64,000 bases of DNA from JANLYQ01 sp031365725 (GTDB lineage Bacteria > Actinomycetota > Actinomycetes > JACCUZ01): the NCBI GenBank assembly GCA_031365725.1, contig JANLYQ010000072.1, positions 1 to 64,000 on the forward strand. The letters run 5' to 3'. How positions within the stretch are numbered: position 1 is the stretch's first letter; each line of letters begins with the position of its first letter. The translations under genes were made by a program, and so were the position numbers. The notes below the pieces were generated by a model that searched no databases, was not told the origin of the DNA, and saw only the letters and a program-made list of their open reading frames with translations. This document shows, one piece after another, positions 23,330 to 31,690 of the stretch.

Positions 23330-26017
23330 TCAGCGGTAGTAGCCGACGACCTCGGCGACGAGGTCGGTCGAGGCAGGACCCCCGGCCAGCAGGATCCGCC
23401 CACGGGTGCCGACCGGCACCACCACCAGGTTGGCGCTCGACCGCCACCCCGGCACCAGGAGGTCGGGGTGCAACGGCTTGCGTTGGCCGCGCCCCCAGGC
23501 CGTGACGTAGGTCGAGCCGTAGGCGTTGCGCGCGGTGAGCTGGAGCACGACCGCCCGGGTGGCCCCCGGCACCGCGCGACCGCGGCCGGCCACCGTGACG
23601 GCAAGGGTGCCGCCGGCCGCGAGACGGCGACGCGGGACCCCGATGCCGTACCTCGTGTCGAGGACGCGGGTCGCGGCGCGCGCCTGGAACAACCGACCAG
23701 GTGTCACCTCAGGAGCGGCCCACCACCCGACCAGGTCGACGACGACGTGGGTGGCAGCGCCGTGGGCCGAGAGCGTGAAGGTGCCGTCCTGCAGCCGGGC
23801 CACCGCCCGGGTGCGCACCAGCGACCGCGGCGCGTAAGCCGTCGTCGCGTTGTCGCGGTCGCCGCTGGCTGACTGCACGGTCAGTGTCCCGGCACCGCTC
23901 GGCGCGGTGGTCGTGATGTTGAGCAGGGCGCCGGTCATCGAGGTCGAGGGGATGCCGGACAACGTCGGCACTCGCACCGACCGGTCGGTCCCCGGGACCA
24001 CCATCCCGGCCGGGTCGTGCTGCGAGTCGTAGATGCGCAGCGCGCGCACCTGGTGGAAGCCCTGGCCCCCGGCGGTCGGGTAGTAGCCGACGACGTGCAC
24101 GGTGAGCTCGTTGCTACCGGCGGCGTTGGAGATGCTGACGGCACCGTTCGCCCCGAGCGAGGTGACCGCGAGTCCGGACGTGGCGGTGCCGGCCGCGATG
24201 TCGACGGCTGCGGTGCTCGGTCGCCGGCCGCCGGCGGGCCACGCCGTGACGGCCGTGTCCGTGGTGGCGCAGCTCGACGCGATGCTCAGCGCCACGGCAC
24301 CGATGCCGCTGCTCGGCAGCCGGCCCGCGCCGGGTACGACGATGGTGACCTGACCACCGGGGCCGAGCGGGAGAGCGCCCTCGGCGCGGGTGTCATAGAC
24401 CTTGATCGGGTCGACGGGCACGAAGCCGGCCGCACCGGGCAACGCGACGGCGGCTGGGGTCGGCGGTCGCGTCGCGGTGGCCTGGACCGAGACTCGGCCG
24501 GTCCACGGCGCGACGCTGCCCAGGGCATCACCGCTGGTCAACGTGACGCTGTAGCCGCCAGGTCGCACGGGTCGCCCGGACGTGTCACGCAGGTCCCAGG
24601 CCGCGGCGATCGGTGCGGTCGGCGAGGCGGTCCCGGTCAGGGTGCGCACGAGGGTGCCGCGGCAGGAGTCGGTGACCTGCAGGGTCCAGGTCTGGTCGCT
24701 GGTGACCCGCGCCGTGGTGGTGATGGTGGCGCCGCTGCCGTAGGTCGCCGTCGCGGGGCTGGGCGAGGGGTCGAACATCGACGTGCCGAGATAGCTCGCG
24801 GTCAGGGCGCGGATCGTCGGGAGGGCGGCGTACAGGTTGTTGCCAGGACATGAGGTCTGCCCCGCGTCGCGGTGCGCGGCGATGGTGGCGAAGGTGACCT
24901 GCGTGCCCGATCGGTAGCGCGTGAACGAACCACCTTGGGATGTGAGCACCGTGCTGCCATTGGGGTCGCGGTGGTTGGCGGCGAGCTTCCACGCCATCAG
25001 CCGGGCGATGGCGTCGAGCATCTCCGGCGCGGGGACCGTCGTGTCGTAGTTGCCGATCGCCGACACCGCGAAGCTGTCGACGTTGAAACCACCGGTGTGC
25101 GCACCGATGACCGCGCGGTCGATGCCGCCGTAACGGCCCTCCCACAGTCGGCCGAAGCGGTCGACGAGGAAGTTGTAGCCGATGTCGGACCAACCGTTCC
25201 CTCTGACGTGGAAGGCGTAGATGCCGCGGATGATCTTCGGCACGTCGGCGTCGGTGTAGCCGTTGGTGCCGGCCGTGTGGTGGACGAAGCCTTCCTTGAT
25301 CGTGGCGTTGTACGACGGTCCGCTTCTCCGCAGCGACTCGTCGGCGCCCCACTGGGAACGACTGAGGATCGTCGGCTGGCCGGCGGCCGCCTGGGCCTGC
25401 AGGGCGGGGCCGTGCGCGCCGGCGGGGTTCGCGCTGTCCGCACTCGAGGAGCCGGGGTCGACGAGGTCGAGCCGGAGGCCGGCAGGCAGGGCCGGGGTGG
25501 TGAGTGTGGTCGGGCCGGGAGTGGTCACGCGCACCCGCACCTGCACGCCGTCGGACCGGCCGACCCAGAGCGGCTCGGTGCCCGGCCGGGCGGAGCGCGC
25601 GTCCGGGCCGCTGGGCGGGTCGGCCGGGTCGAGTGCCGTCCACGCGCCCCAGCCGTGCCGGTCGTGGGTGCGCACGGTGATGGCGAGGCGGGCGGGTGCC
25701 TGTGCCGAGGTGCGCGGGGGCGCCCAGGTCACGCCGAGCATCGAGAAAGTCCCGACGTGCGGGCGGCTGACCAGCACGTCCGCGCCGATCGACAGGGCCG
25801 TGCTGCTGCGGGCGGCGCCGCGCACGGGGTGCGTCGCCACACCGTGCGGGGTCTGCTGCGTCGTCACCGGGTGAGCCACCTGCCGAGCCATCAGGGGCAG
25901 CGAGTGCACCTGGGCCGCTACCGGATGCGGCCTCGGGTGCGGGGCGCCCACCACAGGCAGCGCGACGACCGCGACCGGCAGCACGAGGCTGAGCAGGACG
26001 GCGGGAGCGCGGCGCAT
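23330..26017 (-). CDS. Large secreted N-acetylmuramoyl-L-alanine amidase (PGRP fold) with C-terminal repeats
   Basis: An 895-residue exported protein with a signal peptide at residues 1-~30. A ~180-residue N-terminal beta domain precedes the amidase_2/PGRP domain at about 210-405. That domain contains FVHHTAGT (Zn His), YNFLVDRFGRLWEGR and HRDAGQTSCPG (Zn His and Cys). It should cleave the amide between MurNAc and L-Ala. A FlgD-like linker domain (about 415-520) is followed by three ~115-residue repeats (about 535-650, 655-770, 780-895). Each opens with a (V/I)(Y/L)D(T/S)(R/Q) motif and ends in VVGYY or LVGWW; such repeats may bind the wall. It stands alone, with 319 non-coding bases upstream. 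Confidence 0.92.
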   Translation of the reverse strand: MRRAPAVLLSLVLPVAVVALPVVGAPHPRPHPVAAQVHSLPLMARQVAHPVTTQQTPHGVATHPVRGAARSSTALSIGADVLVSRPHVGTFSMLGVTWAPPRTSAQAPARLAITVRTHDRHGWGAWTALDPADPPSGPDARSARPGTEPLWVGRSDGVQVRVRVTTPGPTTLTTPALPAGLRLDLVDPGSSSADSANPAGAHGPALQAQAAAGQPTILSRSQWGADESLRRSGPSYNATIKEGFVHHTAGTNGYTDADVPKIIRGIYAFHVRGNGWSDIGYNFLVDRFGRLWEGRYGGIDRAVIGAHTGGFNVDSFAVSAIGNYDTTVPAPEMLDAIARLMAWKLAANHRDPNGSTVLTSQGGSFTRYRSGTQVTFATIAAHRDAGQTSCPGNNLYAALPTIRALTASYLGTSMFDPSPSPATATYGSGATITTTARVTSDQTWTLQVTDSCRGTLVRTLTGTASPTAPIAAAWDLRDTSGRPVRPGGYSVTLTSGDALGSVAPWTGRVSVQATATRPPTPAAVALPGAAGFVPVDPIKVYDTRAEGALPLGPGGQVTIVVPGAGRLPSSGIGAVALSIASSCATTDTAVTAWPAGGRRPSTAAVDIAAGTATSGLAVTSLGANGAVSISNAAGSNELTVHVVGYYPTAGGQGFHQVRALRIYDSQHDPAGMVVPGTDRSVRVPTLSGIPSTSMTGALLNITTTAPSGAGTLTVQSASGDRDNATTAYAPRSLVRTRAVARLQDGTFTLSAHGAATHVVVDLVGWWAAPEVTPGRLFQARAATRVLDTRYGIGVPRRRLAAGGTLAVTVAGRGRAVPGATRAVVLQLTARNAYGSTYVTAWGRGQRKPLHPDLLVPGWRSSANLVVVPVGTRGRILLAGGPASTDLVAEVVGYYR

Positions 26018-26336
26018 GGTCGAGGACCTTCACTGTCGGGTGCGGGCGGCATCGGGCTGGGCGGAGCGCGGGCAGGCGGTGTGCCCAGCGCAGGTGCCCC
26101 GCGGTCGGGAAGGACGGGGCTGATGTGGCTGTCGGGGCTGATGTGACGTTGCGGCAGACCAGTGTGCACCGGATCGACCAGCGGGGCCGGACCCTTGACC
26201 AGCGCGGCGTGTGCCGAGCGTGAACCTTTGCCGCACCGTGACGTTGCCGCGCTGCAGCAGGCGGCGGCCTGGTCACCCCACGTGGTCGACTCCGGGGACC
26301 CAGGTGGTTGCCAGGTGGAGTCCGTAGCCTGGCCGG
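26018..26336. other. Intergenic region, 319 bases, divergent promoters of the amidase and TIGR03089 genes
   Basis: This is the only gap over 300 bases without a gene. It holds a direct repeat of GGGGCTGATGTG (two copies starting about 18 bases apart, 26117-26146), a TTGACC at about 26195 without a partner -10, and the TAGCCT (26325-26330) of the TIGR03089 gene. I see no RNA gene, riboswitch fold or terminator that I could defend. Confidence 0.5.
26325..26330 (+). promoter_or_regulatory. -10 element of a probable leaderless TIGR03089 transcript
   Basis: TAGCCT, six bases, then ATG at 26337. Confidence 0.55.
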
Positions 26337-27095
26337 ATGCCTGACCTGCTGCTGACCACCCCACCGCAGCTGTTGGACGCGGCCCTGCGGCGGGACCCGG
26401 CCCGGCCGCTGATCACCTTCTACGACGACCGGTCCGGCGAACGGGTCGAGCTCTCGGTCGTGACCTTCGCCACCTGGGTGGCCAAGACCGCCAACCTGCT
26501 GCGCGACGACCTCGACCTGCGGCCCGGCGCCCGGGTCGTCATCGACCTGCCTCTGCACTGGCAGGCCGCGGTGTGGCTGCAGGCTTGCTGGACCCTCGGT
26601 GCCCACGTGGCCCTCGGCTCCGCTGCACCGCTCGCGGCGGACCTGTTGGTGACGTCCTACGACCGAGCGCCGGGCAGCAAGGGCGACGCGGGCGAGGTGG
26701 TCGCGCTCGGGCTGGGGCCGATGGGGCTCCCCCGGCGGGACGTGACGGCGCCGGTCTGGGCCGACCTCGACTACGACCGGGAGGTGGCCGGGCACGGCGA
26801 CCGGTTCGTGCCGAGCGGCCCGGTCGACCCGGACGCCGCGGCGCTCACGCTGGGAGCCGCAGGCACCGAGCGGACGCTGACCGCCGCTGACCTCGTCGCC
26901 CACACCACCGATGCCACCGCCCTGCCCGAGGGTGCCCGGCTGCTCGTCACCGAGCAGCTGACCACGCTGGACGCCATCCAGGACGCCCTGCTGCGGCCGT
27001 TGGCCGGCACCTGCACCGCAGTGCTGTGCCGCCACCTCGACCCCGCGCTCCTGCCGGCGCGGATCGCGCAGGAGGGCATCGTGGCCCGCCGATGA
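26337..27095 (+). CDS. TIGR03089 family protein (truncated AMP-binding-like)
   Basis: A 252-residue protein of the actinobacterial TIGR03089 family. Its sequence resembles the N-terminal part of acyl-CoA synthetases/AMP-binding enzymes (RPLITFYDDRSGERVELS, then a TWVAKTANLLRDDL helix and PLHWQAAVWLQACWTLGAHV). It lacks the ATP-binding P-loop-like motif and the whole C-terminal domain of active synthetases, so catalysis is unlikely. The gene regularly precedes an LCP gene in actinobacteria, as here (66 bases). The function is unknown; a role tied to envelope polymer attachment is inferred only from that synteny. Confidence 0.85.
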   Translation: MPDLLLTTPPQLLDAALRRDPARPLITFYDDRSGERVELSVVTFATWVAKTANLLRDDLDLRPGARVVIDLPLHWQAAVWLQACWTLGAHVALGSAAPLAADLLVTSYDRAPGSKGDAGEVVALGLGPMGLPRRDVTAPVWADLDYDREVAGHGDRFVPSGPVDPDAAALTLGAAGTERTLTAADLVAHTTDATALPEGARLLVTEQLTTLDAIQDALLRPLAGTCTAVLCRHLDPALLPARIAQEGIVARR

Positions 27096-27097
27096 CC

Positions 27098-27103
27098 TAG
27101 AAT
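27098..27103 (+). promoter_or_regulatory. -10 element upstream of the LCP gene at 27162
   Basis: TAGAAT begins two bases after the TIGR03089 stop and lies 58 bases before the GTG at 27162. It gives the LCP gene its own transcript with a leader of about 50 bases. Confidence 0.5.
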
Positions 27104-27161
27104 CGACGGTCACCACGTCGCGCACCGCTGCCCCCCAGTCGTCTCACGGACAGGACCACGC

Positions 27162-28625
27162 GTGACCCAGCCCGCTGCTCGACGCCACGCTCCCCGTGCG
27201 CGGCACGCCGCTCGTCGGCGTCCGCTGCGCCGCGCGCTGACCGCGCTCGGGGTGGTCGTCGCCGTGCTGCTGGTGACCGGCTCGGTGAGTGCCTTCGTGG
27301 TCTACCAGCGGCTCAACGGCAACATCCACAAGGTGGCCGTCGACAAGCAGCTCGGCGATGCGACGTCCCGGCCGACCAAGGTGGCCGAGGTCGCCAAGGC
27401 CGAGAACATCCTGATCATGGGATCGGACAAGCGCTCGGGCGAGAGCGCCGTCGCCGTCCCGGGCGAGCGCTCCGACACCACGATCCTGCTGCACCTGGCG
27501 GCGGACCGTAAGTCGGCGACCGCGGTGAGCATCCCGCGTGACTCGATGGTCTCCATCCCGGCCTGCACCATGCCCGACGGCACGACGATCCCGCCGCGCG
27601 CCCCGGAGATGTTCAACGCCTCGTTCTCCGACGGCGGGGCGGCCTGCACCATCAAGACCGTCGAGTCGCTCACCAAGATCTTCATCGACCACTACGTCGT
27701 GATCGACTTCAACGGCTTCAAGGACATGGTCAATGCCCTCGGCGGGGTCCGGGTCTGCCTCCCGCAGGCCGTCAACGACCCGAAGTCGCACCTCGTCATA
27801 GCGGCCGGTTACCACACGGTCAAGGGCGGCCAGGCGCTCGCCTACGTGCGCACCCGCTACGCCCTGGGCAACGGCGGCGACGTCGACCGGATCGGCCGCC
27901 AGCAGGCCTTCCTGTCCTCGATGATCAAGAAGGTCAAGAGCACCGGGCTGCTGCTCAACCCGGTCGCGCTCTTCAACTTCCTCGACGCCGCCACCAAGTC
28001 CCTCACGACCGACCCCTCCCTCGGTGACCTCAACGCGATGCGCTCGCTGGCTCAGGACGTGCGCAGCATGCCGACCAGCGCGGTCACCTTCCTCACCATC
28101 CCCAACGAGCCCTACGCCCTCGACCCCAACCGCCTGCAGTGGAAGAAGTCGGCGGCCGCGGTCTGGACGGCACTGCGCTACGACCAGCCGCTGCCGGGCA
28201 AGGCGACGCCCAGCCCGGGTGCGAGCCCGACACCGTCGGTGACCGGGCCGCCGCTGGTCACTGCGGCCAGCGCGGTCCGGGTGCAGGTGCTCGACGGCGC
28301 CGGCGACCTGGCAGCGGCGCAGAAGGTCGCCGACGGCCTGACCGCTGACGGCTTCCAGGTGGTCAGCGTGAGCAGCGCCGCCCGCTCCGACCTGACCACC
28401 ACCACGGTGCGCCACGACCCGGCGTACAACGAGTCGGGACGCACCCTCGGCGCCGCCCTGCCCGGTGCCACCGTCTCCGCCGACGCGAGCCTCGGCGCGA
28501 CGCTGGTCGTGACAGTGGGCAGCGACGCTCCCACCGTGGCCACGGTCACGGCGGGCTCCGGCTCGTCCCCCTCGCCCTCGGAGACTCTGCAGACCCGGTC
28601 CGCGGCACAGGGCATCTGCTCCTGA
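27162..28625 (+). CDS. LytR-CpsA-Psr (LCP) family protein with LytR_C domain
   Basis: A 487-residue membrane-anchored protein. A basic cytoplasmic N-terminus (~22 residues, rich in Arg/His) is followed by one TM helix (about 24-47). The LCP domain has its signature residues: GSDKRSGE, RSDTTILLHL, SIPRDSMVSIP, and AYVRTRYALGNGGDVDRIGRQQ. LCP enzymes transfer undecaprenyl-linked glycopolymers to peptidoglycan on the outer face of the membrane. Residues ~365-460 form the LytR_C (DUF LytR cell envelope attenuator) domain, preceded by a Pro/Ser-rich spacer. It is one of three LCP paralogues in the window. A TAGAAT promoter lies in the gap after TIGR03089. Confidence 0.93.
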   Translation: MTQPAARRHAPRARHAARRRPLRRALTALGVVVAVLLVTGSVSAFVVYQRLNGNIHKVAVDKQLGDATSRPTKVAEVAKAENILIMGSDKRSGESAVAVPGERSDTTILLHLAADRKSATAVSIPRDSMVSIPACTMPDGTTIPPRAPEMFNASFSDGGAACTIKTVESLTKIFIDHYVVIDFNGFKDMVNALGGVRVCLPQAVNDPKSHLVIAAGYHTVKGGQALAYVRTRYALGNGGDVDRIGRQQAFLSSMIKKVKSTGLLLNPVALFNFLDAATKSLTTDPSLGDLNAMRSLAQDVRSMPTSAVTFLTIPNEPYALDPNRLQWKKSAAAVWTALRYDQPLPGKATPSPGASPTPSVTGPPLVTAASAVRVQVLDGAGDLAAAQKVADGLTADGFQVVSVSSAARSDLTTTTVRHDPAYNESGRTLGAALPGATVSADASLGATLVVTVGSDAPTVATVTAGSGSSPSPSETLQTRSAAQGICS

Positions 28626-28657
28626 CACCGACCCCGTCGGATGCCTCTCCGGTTCGT

Positions 28658-28663
28658 TAGAGT
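28658..28663 (+). promoter_or_regulatory. -10 element of a probable leaderless CoA-transferase operon
   Basis: TAGAGT, six bases, then GTG at 28670. There is no Shine-Dalgarno sequence. Confidence 0.6.
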
Positions 28664-28669
28664 CCCGAC

Positions 28670-29476
28670 GTGCCCACGGACAAGGTCGTGCCCACCGCCG
28701 CCGAGGCTGTCGTCGGCATCACCGACGGAGCAAGTCTTGCGGTCGGTGGCTTCGGCCTCTGCGGCGTGCCGACCGAGCTGATCGCCGCGCTGTACGACGC
28801 CGGGCCGCGCGACCTGCAGGTCGTCTCCAACAACTGCGGCGTCGACGGCTGGGGGCTCGGCGTGCTGCTGGCCGACCACCGCGTCAGCCGGGTCGTCGCG
28901 TCCTACGTCGGTGAGAACAAGGAGTTCGCGCGACAGTTCCTCTCTGGGGAGCTCGAGGTCGAGCTGACCCCGCAGGGCACGCTGGCCGAGCGGCTGCGCT
29001 CGGGCGGGGCCGGCATCCCGGCGTTCTTCACCGTGACCGGGGTCGGCACGCAGGTGGCCGAGGGTGGACTGCCGTGGCGCTACCACCCCGACGGCTCGGT
29101 CGCTCTCGCGTCGCCGGCCAAGGAGACCCGGGAGCTGACGATGGGCGGCGAGACGCGGACGTTCGTGCTCGAGGAGTCGATCGTCACCGACGTCGCGCTC
29201 GTGCATGCCTGGAAGGGTGACCGGGCCGGCAACCTCGTCTACCGCGAGAGCGCGCGCAACTTCAACCCGCTCTGCGCGACCGCGGGCCGCGTCACCATCG
29301 CGCAGGTCGAGCATCTGGTCGAGGTCGGCGAGATCCCGCCGGAGGAGGTCCACACCCCGGGCGTCTACGTGCAGCGGGTCCTCGAGGTGGGACCGGACTT
29401 CGAGAAGCGGATCGAGAAGCGCACCGTGCGACCGCGGTCGGACGCCGGGACTCAGACGACCGACACGGGGGCCTGA
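28670..29476 (+). CDS. scoA: 3-oxoacid CoA-transferase subunit A
   Basis: A 268-residue alpha subunit of a family I CoA transferase (succinyl-CoA:3-ketoacid/acetoacetate type). The N-terminal region has the conserved DGASLAVGGFGLCGVP loop and the SNNCGVDGWGLG segment. The middle has GLPWRYHPDGSVALASP and the REL..G..FVLEESI region. Together with subunit B it moves CoA between succinyl-CoA and acetoacetate (or a related 3-oxo acid), linking ketone-body or fatty-acid breakdown to the TCA cycle. The beta subunit gene starts three bases after the stop. The GTG start is fixed by the TAGAGT-N6-GTG leaderless arrangement. The exact keto acid is not determinable. Confidence 0.92.
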   Translation: MPTDKVVPTAAEAVVGITDGASLAVGGFGLCGVPTELIAALYDAGPRDLQVVSNNCGVDGWGLGVLLADHRVSRVVASYVGENKEFARQFLSGELEVELTPQGTLAERLRSGGAGIPAFFTVTGVGTQVAEGGLPWRYHPDGSVALASPAKETRELTMGGETRTFVLEESIVTDVALVHAWKGDRAGNLVYRESARNFNPLCATAGRVTIAQVEHLVEVGEIPPEEVHTPGVYVQRVLEVGPDFEKRIEKRTVRPRSDAGTQTTDTGA

Positions 29477-29479
29477 GTC

Positions 29480-30136
29480 ATGGCACTGACACGTGAGCAG
29501 ATGGCGGCCCGGGCGGCGTCCGAGCTCGAGGACGGGCAGTACGTCAACCTCGGCATCGGGTTGCCGACTCTTGTCCCCAGCTACCTGCCTGACGGTGTCG
29601 ACGTGACGCTGCAGAGCGAGAACGGCATCCTCGGCGTCGGCCCCTACCCGTTCGAAGGCGACGAGGACCCGGACCTGATCAACGCCGGCAAGGAGACCGT
29701 CACCGTGCAGCCTGGGGCGTCGTTCTTCGACTCGGCGGTGTCCTTCGGCATGATCCGCGGGGGGCACATCGACGCCGCGATCCTCGGCGCCATGCAGGTC
29801 TCGGCTGCCGGTGACCTGGCCAACTGGATGATCCCCGGCAAGATGGTCAAGGGCATGGGTGGCGCGATGGACCTCGTCGCCGGCGCCCGCCGCGTCATCG
29901 TGGTCATGGAGCACGTCGCCAAGGACGGCACCCACAAGGTCGTGGCCGAGTGCACGCTGCCTTACACCGGCCGGAGGGTCGTCGACCGCATCATCACCGA
30001 CCTCGCGGTCATGGACGTGACCGGCGAAGGGCTGGTGCTGCGCGAGCTCGCCCCGGGCGTGACGGTCGGGGAGGTGCGTGCGGCGACGGGAGCCGAGCTC
30101 ATCGTGGCGGGCGACCCGATCGGCATGGCGCTCTAG
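29480..30136 (+). CDS. scoB: 3-oxoacid CoA-transferase subunit B
   Basis: A 218-residue beta subunit. The catalytic glutamate sits in LQSENGILGVGPYP, the classic SENG motif that forms the glutamyl-CoA thioester. Other family features are NLGIGLPTL near the N-terminus, GGHIDAAILGAMQV, and KGMGGAMDLVAGA. The length is normal for a separate B subunit. It follows subunit A by three bases. The GT39-like membrane protein gene begins directly after its TAG stop, perhaps on the same mRNA although functionally unrelated. Confidence 0.93.
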   Translation: MALTREQMAARAASELEDGQYVNLGIGLPTLVPSYLPDGVDVTLQSENGILGVGPYPFEGDEDPDLINAGKETVTVQPGASFFDSAVSFGMIRGGHIDAAILGAMQVSAAGDLANWMIPGKMVKGMGGAMDLVAGARRVIVVMEHVAKDGTHKVVAECTLPYTGRRVVDRIITDLAVMDVTGEGLVLRELAPGVTVGEVRAATGAELIVAGDPIGMAL

Positions 30137-30139
30137 GTG

Positions 30140-31669
30140 ATGGCCACGGCCACCGTGTCCCCAGGTGATGCGTCCCCGAGTGGCGCTGCTCGGCCGTCGC
30201 GACCGCGTACGTTCCTGCCGGGTTTGCCGACCTGGGTGATCGCGCTCGGGGTCGTCCTCCTGCACCTGGTGGTGACGTTCCTCGTGCGCCCGGCGCCGCG
30301 CTGGAACGACGGCATCTTCGTGCTCAACGACGCACGCAGCTTCCCGCACGTGCCGCTGGACCACCACGCGCTGCGGATCGGCACCATCCTGCCGACGAGG
30401 CTGTTCCTCGAGGTCTTCGGCTACGGGCAGGTCACCTACTACGCCTGGCCGTTCCTCACCGGGATCATGCTGGTGGTTGCCGTGCTCGCGCTGGGCGCTG
30501 TGCTGTTCGACCGGTGGGTCGGCGCCGTGGCCGCGGTGCTGCTGGTCTTCCACCCGGTGCTCGTCGACACCGTGATCACCAACGGCACCGAGCGCATGAC
30601 GAGCTGGCAGCTGCTGCCCGACATCCCGTCGACCGCCTTTGTCACCACCGGTTTTGCGCTCATGATCGCTGCGACCCGGCGCGAGGGTCGGGCGGCCACG
30701 CGATGGTTCCTGCTGGCCGGGTTCTGCTTCGGCTGGGCCTATCTGGTACGTGAGCTGTCGGTGTTCTTCTACCCCCTGGTCGTCGCGGTGCTCGTCGTGT
30801 GGCGGGCGCGGATGGCGCGCTGGGTGCAGGTCGCGCTGCCGATGCTCGGCGCGCTGGTGCTCGAGATGGTGCTGGCGCAGTGGGCGCACGGCGACCCGTT
30901 GGCGCGGCTCAAGGTCGACGGCGAGCACGGCAGCGCCCCGCTGTCACCGATCACCCGGCTCGACGCCCTGCTGCGGTTCCCGCGCATCGTCGAGGTCTAT
31001 CCGCAGACGCTGCTGGTGCTGACCTCGTTCGTGCTCATGGTGCTCGGCGCACTCGTGGTGCGACGGCGCGAGCACGTGCTGCTGCTCGGTTGGTTCCTGG
31101 TGATCTGGGTGCCGCTGACGCTGGTGTCGGGACTGCTCGACCCGGGCTTCATCCGCATCAACGCCTCACTCATGCGCTACTGGGTGCCGGTGCTCCCCGC
31201 GCTGGTGATCGGCTCGACCGCCTTCGTGGCGTGGCTGCTGGTGCACCTGCGGCGTCGGCTGTCCGGGCTCGGGGTGGGCGTCACCGTGGCCGTAGCGGTC
31301 CTGGCTGTCCTGGTGGCCGCCGTACCGCTGCGGGGGCTGATCCTCGACAACCCGCGCGACCACTCCTGGAACGCTGTGCGCGCCTGGCTGCACACCCATG
31401 ACGCGATGGTGTCGACGATCATCACCGACGACCGCGACGCCCTGGTGCTCGGCATCTTCAGCCGCGAGCCGGTCGGGGGCGGGCTGGTCGTGCACGCGAA
31501 GGTCCGCAAGGTCGGGCACGGGCTCACGGCGGCCCCGGTCGGCACCGGGGCGCCCGGCACCTACCTGGTCTGGACACCCGGCCTGTCCCGGCACGCGCCG
31601 AGGTCCTTCGACGGGTGGCGGCTGCTGCTGCGCGAGCCCCAGCTCCGCATCTACGGCCCGGCCCGGTAG
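30140..31669 (+). CDS. Multi-pass membrane glycosyltransferase-like protein (GT39/ArnT type)
   Basis: A protein of about 509 residues with around ten to eleven transmembrane helices. The first extracytoplasmic loop carries acidic residues (PRWNDGIFVLNDARSF), and the NGTERMTSWQLLPDIPST segment lies in a later loop. This architecture fits polyprenyl-phosphate-sugar-dependent GT-C enzymes of the GT39/PMT_2 group. The C-terminal ~100 residues are soluble and probably outside. GTG 30137 directly follows the upstream TAG, and the ATG one codon later is equally possible. The sugar donor could be the polyprenyl-phosphate sugar made by the GT2 at 22367-23284. The gene converges with the wall-polymer cluster (22 bases). 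Confidence 0.75.
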   Translation: MATATVSPGDASPSGAARPSRPRTFLPGLPTWVIALGVVLLHLVVTFLVRPAPRWNDGIFVLNDARSFPHVPLDHHALRIGTILPTRLFLEVFGYGQVTYYAWPFLTGIMLVVAVLALGAVLFDRWVGAVAAVLLVFHPVLVDTVITNGTERMTSWQLLPDIPSTAFVTTGFALMIAATRREGRAATRWFLLAGFCFGWAYLVRELSVFFYPLVVAVLVVWRARMARWVQVALPMLGALVLEMVLAQWAHGDPLARLKVDGEHGSAPLSPITRLDALLRFPRIVEVYPQTLLVLTSFVLMVLGALVVRRREHVLLLGWFLVIWVPLTLVSGLLDPGFIRINASLMRYWVPVLPALVIGSTAFVAWLLVHLRRRLSGLGVGVTVAVAVLAVLVAAVPLRGLILDNPRDHSWNAVRAWLHTHDAMVSTIITDDRDALVLGIFSREPVGGGLVVHAKVRKVGHGLTAAPVGTGAPGTYLVWTPGLSRHAPRSFDGWRLLLREPQLRIYGPAR

Positions 31670-31690
31670 GCGCTGCCTCAGGTATCCGAG

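Noticed and set aside
26018..26336. c-di-AMP (ydaO-type) riboswitch or CRP-like site before the amidase gene
   Set aside because: I could not match the conserved riboswitch core, and only half-sites such as GTGTGC/TGTGAC occur without a proper dyad.
24585..27125. Minus-strand open frame of 846 codons
   Set aside because: It is antisense to TIGR03089 and out of frame with the amidase. Its composition is typical of a shadow frame.
28178..30928. Minus-strand open frame of 916 codons
   Set aside because: It is antisense to LCP and both CoA-transferase subunits, all of which have clear motifs.
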